NCBI GenBank assembly: GCA_002633005.1 | Contig: NMRA01000113.1 | Span: 562,747-626,746 of the forward strand | DNA: 64,000 nt | Source of the DNA: Phoronis australis | Taxonomy: Eukaryota; Phoronida; Phoronidae | Reading direction: 5' to 3' | Shown here: positions 58,713 to 64,000 of the stretch, one piece after another | How positions within the stretch are numbered: the first letter of the stretch is position 1 | Layout: each line of letters opens with the position of its first letter | Position numbers and translations under genes: made by a program | Notes under the pieces: generated by a model | What the model was told of the DNA's origin: nothing | Seen by the model: only the letters and a program-made list of their open reading frames with translations | Database searches by the model: none

Positions 58713-59848
58713 CGGACAGATGAATTTTTCTAATAGGTCTGCGGGTAAAATTCGCAAACACAGGGCAAACTTTAGGCTGGTACGTTTAGTGGTACAGAAT
58801 CTAAACAATTACGTTTGGTTTAGAGCAATATTTATACTACTTACAGAGCAATATTTATACTACTTACGTTGAAAATATGAAAATTGTGAGCGAAATCAAG
58901 AAATCATATCGATGGTAAATCAGACGCTAGGTGGCACTTCAACGACCTTGACCTTTAAAATACAGCTCGGCAAAAACAAGTGGCTGCACGCCTTTGATAA
59001 TTTGATTCTTGAAGATGCCCATTCTTTCAATATTGCCATGAAGGTATTAACTATTCCATGCAGCGTTATTTAACTGGTCTTGGTTAACTATCATTTTATG
59101 GCCTGGTCATCCATTCAGCCAAAAGTAGTTCCATAGGTGGCTTATCAGCCGATTATTCACGCATAAAATTAAAATGACTCACAATGACACAAATCAAATG
59201 CCGTGAAATGGCTTTAAAATTAATGCCTGATAGATGAGTGAAGGTGGATAAATGCGGTGTTCCTACAGTTTCTTGTGGTAGTGGATGTGTTCACGACAAA
59301 GTGACGAAAAATTGATAGCAGTGAAGTTATTGGTCAAAATGGTGCCTATGAGAAATGTAGGCGGTGAATTCAATGCCAATTAACTAAAACCTGGGAGTTA
59401 ATTAATTATTGATAATAAATGCATAGCCATAGAAAACCTGGAAGTTAGATGAAGTAACATTATACAATAAGATTTTCAGTGTTTAATTTTCTGTATCAAA
59501 AAATCAACTACATTTTACATTGTTTACAATATGACAACATCGTCATCGACTTACACATATGATTTTGGTATCGTTTGATTCCTTGAAAAGTTATCTTTCC
59601 ATAAATACACAGAAAATTTTCCTACCCCGTTCCCTAAGTATTTTATTGTGAAATTTCTTCTCACACTATTTCCCGGTACTCGGTAGTAATACCGCCATGT
59701 TGAATGGAAGGAGTCCCCTGGTGGTCAAAAACTGAACTAATCTTCCGCGACTTCTGCAGATCGTCACTTTTCAGAAGTTTAAACTGACCGAGACCTGCCT
59801 ATCCCCTGCCCCAGTTACGGTCCCAAGGGTTCGAATTCGATCCTATGG
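58713..59848. other. intergenic, nothing identified
   Basis: AT-rich sequence with a short direct repeat of AGAGCAATATTTATACTACT at about 58820-58865. No gene is supported. Confidence 0.4.
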
Positions 59849-60501
59849 TGACCAGGCCTTTATCCAGGATTTCGAAAATAGGGTGTCCAAAATGGGGTTC
59901 CCAATATTCCAGGGCGTCCATAATTCCGACGCGTAACCCCCACCCCCCAGCAACCCCCCTCCCCCAAACACACAGATTTTTTTTACAAAAAATGCATAGA
60001 GCAAGGTTTTTACATCTGAGTTCACAAAACAGCCTTCTGTGAAAGTCATCAGGAACTGGCAACAGAAGTTATTCAAATCTCTTTCCTTGGTATGTTGACT
60101 TAGACACAGACAGGACTTTATCCAGGATTTCGAAAATAGGGTGTCCAAAATGTGGTTCCCAATATTCCAGGGCGTCCATGATTCCGACGCGTAATACCCC
60201 ACCCCCAGCAAACCTCCCAAACACAGATGTTTTTACAAAAAAATGCATAGACCAAGGTATTTATATCAACCAACTGTGAGCATAGCAATATTGTGTATAA
60301 TTTGTATGTACATTGTATATTTCTTCCTGCTTTGAAAAAAGAGCCACCATTGTGAGTTTTCATAGGATTACTAGTAATCATTACAATATGTGTGTCCAAA
60401 CTTGAAAGGTTCCTATTGATAGTGGGTGTCCAAATGATACATTGGGCGTCCTTGTCAGGGCGTCCATATTAGTGGACATATGCTGCATAAAGGCCTGGAC
60501 A
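59849..60501. mobile_element. ~650-bp MITE with CAGGCCTTTAT ends and internal duplication
   Basis: Left CCAGGCCTTTATCCAG mirrors the right end CTGCATAAAGGCCTGG on the complement. Inside, an ~85-bp block (TTTATCCAGGATTTCGAAAA to ATTCCGACGCGTAA) occurs twice, at about 59860-59945 and 60118-60200, and each copy is followed by a C-rich and ACACAGAT-containing stretch. The overlapping minus-strand ORFs (59799-60220) are repeats read through, not genes. Confidence 0.65.
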
Positions 60502-60578
60502 CAAACCAACACAAATCGTGAGCACAACAATTGGTGGAACTTTACTTTGAGATAAGAATATACATTTTTTCATTTCAG

Positions 60579-62437
60579 GATATACAGGATTCCGATTCCC
60601 CATTTGTCATTACCCGACACGAGGGGCAAAGGCTGCAGAGTTGCACCAAATGCTATACGATGTTATAGCAAAACTACACTTCTACCAATTCAATGTAGAC
60701 TTCATTTTAATGGATGGCGTCCAGGAAAAAAGATCATTCATCAAGTAAGCCTTTAATACACAAATAACAATTTCCAGCCATCATTATAGTCTCACTGGCT
60801 GAACTCCACACTTATAGCCACAATCCTTAAACATTGTAAAAAGGCAAGATTTTTGTATTAATTGCTTAATTAATTTTAATTGTCATAAAAATTTACTCTA
60901 GACTATTTACTCTAGGCTATCTCTTTATCATGTATATGGTGTCGAGATAAGTCATTTCCATTTATTTAATATTGTTTCAGGTCTCACTTCTGCGGGTCAC
61001 CTTATGACCACAAGTGTATCACTCCTGATGTCACAAACCCACCCAATTGATTGCTCTATGTCAAGATGTGAAACATAACACGAAAAAAATTAGAAATGGT
61101 TTGAATAAAAGTGGCGACAGTGACAAATGTACACCTAACATTATGCTGGATGGGAAGTTCATTCAATGGAAAATGTGGGTAAGTATTTAGAGTGAAAATG
61201 ATTACTGCAGGGGCTAGCGTCTATGAATTTGGGGTGACCAAAATTGCAAATTTTTGCGAGACAAGGTCCAACCTTGACCAATAATTACTTTACACTGCTC
61301 GAAATTGAAAAAAGGTTTGACCGTACCTAGACTAGAGGCTCCTACCATATGCGTCTAAAGTACTGCCCGCAGCATTTAAATTGGCACACGCAAACATTGG
61401 GAGGTCGACATCAAGGTGAGCATAAACATTCAAAAAACAAATGTTTAACAAATCTATAATACTTAACATTACCTGCGAGGTTGCTGATTGTCTTAACACT
61501 GATAGTGGTCATTTCCAAAAAACAACTAAAATATCAGTAAATTGTCAATAGCATAGTAAGCCAAAGGGATTAGTGATTCATGTACTTTGGGGATGGGTGA
61601 TCAGTTGAACATGGTTAAAATGAAAATCAGCAAAATTTCATGGTTGGGCAGTAACCTGGACAAGTACGGCGATGCAAAATGTCAAAATTGGAAGTACAGT
61701 GTGATTAGCATTTTTATGAATGTTATTCTTCTCACAATAGATTGATGCCGTTAAATGGGACCAGAAAACAAACACCCGTCTCTCATGCCAAAAAGTCATG
61801 GAAAGCTACTTGCATCCAAGCCAGTCTGAGAAGATGCGGAACCACTTGGCAGAAGAAGTGTTAAACAAGGACTTTTTATACCTTATGAAGGCATACCAAG
61901 CTACTCTAACTGATGGTCAGTGCTGGGACAGTGCTATCAAGCTACTGTAGAACACGAGTGCATATATAGAGATATTTAATGACACAAGACCCATTAAACA
62001 TCTGCAAGATGTACACTTGAATGTTTAAATTGGGCGAAATTCTATCATTCTTTAAAAAGCGGAGGATGCAGACGAGCTCAGTGCCAAAGTCCAATTTGTC
62101 AACGGAATGTTTAGATGACATTGAGAACTCCCTTTTGACATTCCCGCAAGTGTGTAGGCTACACCTGGAGAGATTCTCCAATGGTGGCGTAGTACCAGCA
62201 TACTTTAACAGCGACGTCATTGAGAACCACTTCTGCCAAATGCGCAGCTACAATGGCAACAACAACCGTCCAAACTATGCATCGTACTGCAGTACAGTGA
62301 ATTCGATAACGCTAGGACAATCGTCACTTACATCAGCTAAAAGATCAAATGCTGGCCTACATGCAGCGGGTCCCTATAACATCAGTTCGCCTAAAAGAAA
62401 GACAACGGGAAGGAAAGGTGGACTGTGTGTAAGGTGA
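60579..62437 (+). pseudogene. P-element/THAP9-like transposase, C-terminal part
   Basis: Exons are recognisable by splice sites: 60579-60744 (TTTCAG to AA|GTAAGC), 60981-61179 (TTTCAG to TGG|GTAAGT) and 61741-62437. The first encodes GFRFPICHYPTRGAKAAEL and FILMDGVQEKRSFIK, with the second catalytic Asp. The second has a QDVKHNTKKIRNGL helix and MLDGKFIQWKMW, the GTP-binding-insertion region. The third has HPSQSEKMRNHLAEEVLN, then GGVVPAYFNSDVIENHFCQM with the C-terminal acidic residue and RSYNGNNNRPNY. Damage consists of a frameshift near 61050, TAG at about 61950 and a shift near 62030. The N-terminal THAP finger is not seen. It is a better preserved and different P-like copy from those at 18.5 and 23.1 kb. 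Confidence 0.75.
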
Positions 62438-62550
62438 ATGTTGCTTAAAGGTAAATCAGTGCCATGGTTAAGCATACATGCACTACTTGAACTAAAGGTC
62501 ATCTGTAATGTAAACATTAGAAATCAAATTTTGGTCAAAGATTTACTCAC

Positions 62551-62725
62551 CAGTTTATATCAAGTAGACAATCTGGGATCGTTCTCTCAACATCATAATT
62601 AGTTGCAAACACTTTAACAGGATTAGGCCCAGGTGGAAGTGGTCTTTGCATTCGCTTAATGAGATTCATTATCTCATTTGAGACCTCTCCTCGGCTGAGT
62701 TCATGGACTGCTTTTACCAAATCAA
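62551..62725 (-). CDS. PIF1-like helicase exon (partial gene)
   Basis: A 175-nt exon with a TTTCAG acceptor (62728-62726) and a CTG|GTGAGT donor (62550). It encodes VDLVKAVHELSRGEVSNEIM, NLIKRMQRPLPPGPNPVKVF and ATNYDVERTIPDCLLDIN. This matches the stretch of PIF1-type helicases where RxGxxS..ixxl.RPLP is followed by a (F/L)(A/S)TNxDVxxxN segment. I cannot find the ATPase exons upstream or the C-terminal part downstream in the window, so it may be a gene fragment, possibly of Helitron or other mobile origin. Confidence 0.55.
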
Positions 62726-62759
62726 CTGAAAGCAAGAAATTTGTATTATCACATTTTGT

Positions 62760-63440
62760 ATGAGATACTTTTATCAACAAGAGGCATTGCCTACTTCCGT
62801 ATCCAAGGATTCAAATTTTCAAACATCTTTGAAGAGTTAATAGTGAGGCCAATATTTTCACAACTGTTTAATTTTGACACCAAAATTTCAAGGCGACAAT
62901 GGAATAGAAAATAGAACAATCCTGGTCAGTATCAAAGCAGCATGAGCAGCACGTATTCTTGATTGCCACTATGTACCGGGTTTTAGGCCAATAAAAGTTT
63001 TTGATGTTCCACAAGCTGGAAAACCAGGGCAGTGATAAATGACACAAAGCTTTGCATAAATCTGGAAAATCAAGTTTCAAACACTCGCTTTAATTGGGGC
63101 TCTGTGGTATTGCCTCAGGCTATCTGTTCAAATGCTTTCAAGGCAGACTTACTTTTAAGTAATTGTTTGAACCATTAAATCTCACTTTAACTTCGGACAA
63201 GAATATTTGCTAATTAAATACTCATATTTTCCTTTTCAAGAACTTAAGCATTAACATGATGGTCACACTTTTCTTCATTGAATGTTGTGGCAGCTACAGT
63301 GAAAGACATGACAACAGCAGACATTTTGCTTCAGCAGATTTTTTGAGACGTACATAATAACATCAGAGATCACAAGTTAGCCTTTTGAGTCCTAAATTAG
63401 TGACATTTTACTGCACAACTGCTAACTGAAACAAAACTTA
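62760..63440. other. no gene identified between PIF1-like exon and LTR-like region
   Basis: The short minus-strand ORF at 62868-63080 has no recognisable domain. If the PIF1-like exon and the minus-strand donor near 63450 belong to one transcript, this is intron. Confidence 0.35.
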
Positions 63441-63444
63441 CCCT

Positions 63445-64000
63445 GATTGTCACGTTTTTCCCCGTGTTTGGGTTGGCACAGGTTGTTACAGACCGGTGCT
63501 CATAGCTTTCGGTGCGAAGATTGACTGAAGACTGGTTCGAGTTAATCCTTTATTAATCCCGACCGTACGTTCACAAGCCTACTCGAACAAAACGTCCGAC
63601 GTAATGTCTGTTTATGCTCCAGCCAGTGCTGCGAAGCCTTGACTTGTGTTGAACTTCTGAGATACTTCCAGCAACTGTTACACTCGTTAATTCAATAACA
63701 TGCTGTCTCTATAGCTGGCTCTCTATTGACTATCGCTGTAACTGCTGATTCTCTTCACTGCAACTCAACTATAGTTCTCCTGATTAAATTTCTTTAACTT
63801 ACTTGATCTTCTCTTGATCTCCCGACTTGATCTCCTTGGACTCAACTGACTTAATCTGACTAACACAAACCCGTGCTTGTGTATTTATAGCCTAATGCAT
63901 TGTTCTGGAACTTTTCATCAATTCAAGCACATACCAGAACTTTCTGGAACCTACCCAATCATTCTACAAACATGTACTAGTCTCTAGAATATTCCAGACT
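63445..64000 (-). mobile_element. LTR-like promoter/leader region, cut by window end
   Basis: Read on the minus strand it shows a TATA box (GGCTATAAATACACAAG, near 63880-63896), a ~400 bp leader without a long ORF, AATAAA followed by GGATTAACTCGAACC (about 63545-63565), then CTGTAACAACCTGTGCCAAC and a strong donor CAGG|GTAAGT near 63441-63450. TATA and AATAAA about 330 bp apart fit the U3-R-U5 layout of an LTR, but a host first exon with an internal AATAAA is also possible. Terminal TG/CA and target duplication cannot be judged because the element runs off the window. Confidence 0.4.
63903..63999. promoter_or_regulatory. cluster of heat-shock-element motifs
   Basis: A perfect three-unit HSE, GAAnnTTCnnGAA, lies at 63937-63949. 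Further two-unit matches TTCtgGAA (63903-63910) and GAAtaTTCcaGA (63987-63998) occur within 100 bp. The cluster sits 10-110 bp upstream of the minus-strand TATA box, a usual position for HSF-responsive promoters. Confidence 0.5.

Noticed and set aside
59799-60220. Long minus-strand ORFs with repeated WTPWNIGN-like motifs
   Set aside because: The protein repetition is explained by the DNA duplication inside the CAGGCCTTTAT-type MITE; no start context, splice sites or known domain.

Overview
The window is genomic DNA from an AT-rich, intron-rich, non-vertebrate animal. Three ordinary host genes with canonical splice sites are embedded in dense, mostly dead transposable elements of kinds common in marine invertebrates (ISL2EU-like SAP/SWIM/YqaJ plus DDE, Helitron, P-like, piggyBac-like, Penelope-like, BEL/Pao, Gypsy/Copia-like, and many foldback MITEs). 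I cannot fix the phylum from sequence alone. There are no prokaryotic operons, rRNA, tRNA or CRISPR.

Left part (1-28.7 kb): a transposon graveyard. 0.4-10.6 kb holds relics of one transposon family: a SWIM-YqaJ exonuclease fragment, three rearranged copies of a DDE transposase locus, and two paralogous SAP-then-SWIM exon sets, interrupted by a BEL/Pao RNase H remnant. 11.8-13.0 kb is a short piggyBac-like element with inverted ends, followed by a MITE and retrotransposon gag-like fragments. 15.1-24.06 kb is a direct tandem duplication of a ~4.4 kb composite block: Penelope-like GIY-YIG end with a hammerhead-ribozyme-like core, a P2X7-type cysteine domain exon, a Helitron N-terminus and a P-like transposase. 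One copy also carries a Ulp1/C48 protease fragment.

Central and right part (28.7-57.7 kb): three host genes reconstructed exon by exon. CCNDBP1 (10 exons, minus, 332 aa) and PDCD5 (5 exons, plus, 125 aa) are divergent, with start codons 425 bp apart, and probably share a bidirectional promoter. PDCD5 and CLPTM1L (15 exons, minus, 526 aa) converge; their poly(A) signals lie 20 bp apart on opposite strands. CLPTM1L uses one GC-AG intron. It also carries minisatellites in at least four introns, two of which are built from repeated copies of the adjoining exon end plus its 5' splice site. That is the most unusual structure I found.

Right edge (57.7-64 kb): a nested foldback palindrome, a ~650 bp MITE with an internal duplication, a fairly complete C-terminal half of a P-like transposase pseudogene, a PIF1-helicase-like exon on the minus strand, and an LTR-like promoter region on the minus strand containing heat-shock-element motifs.
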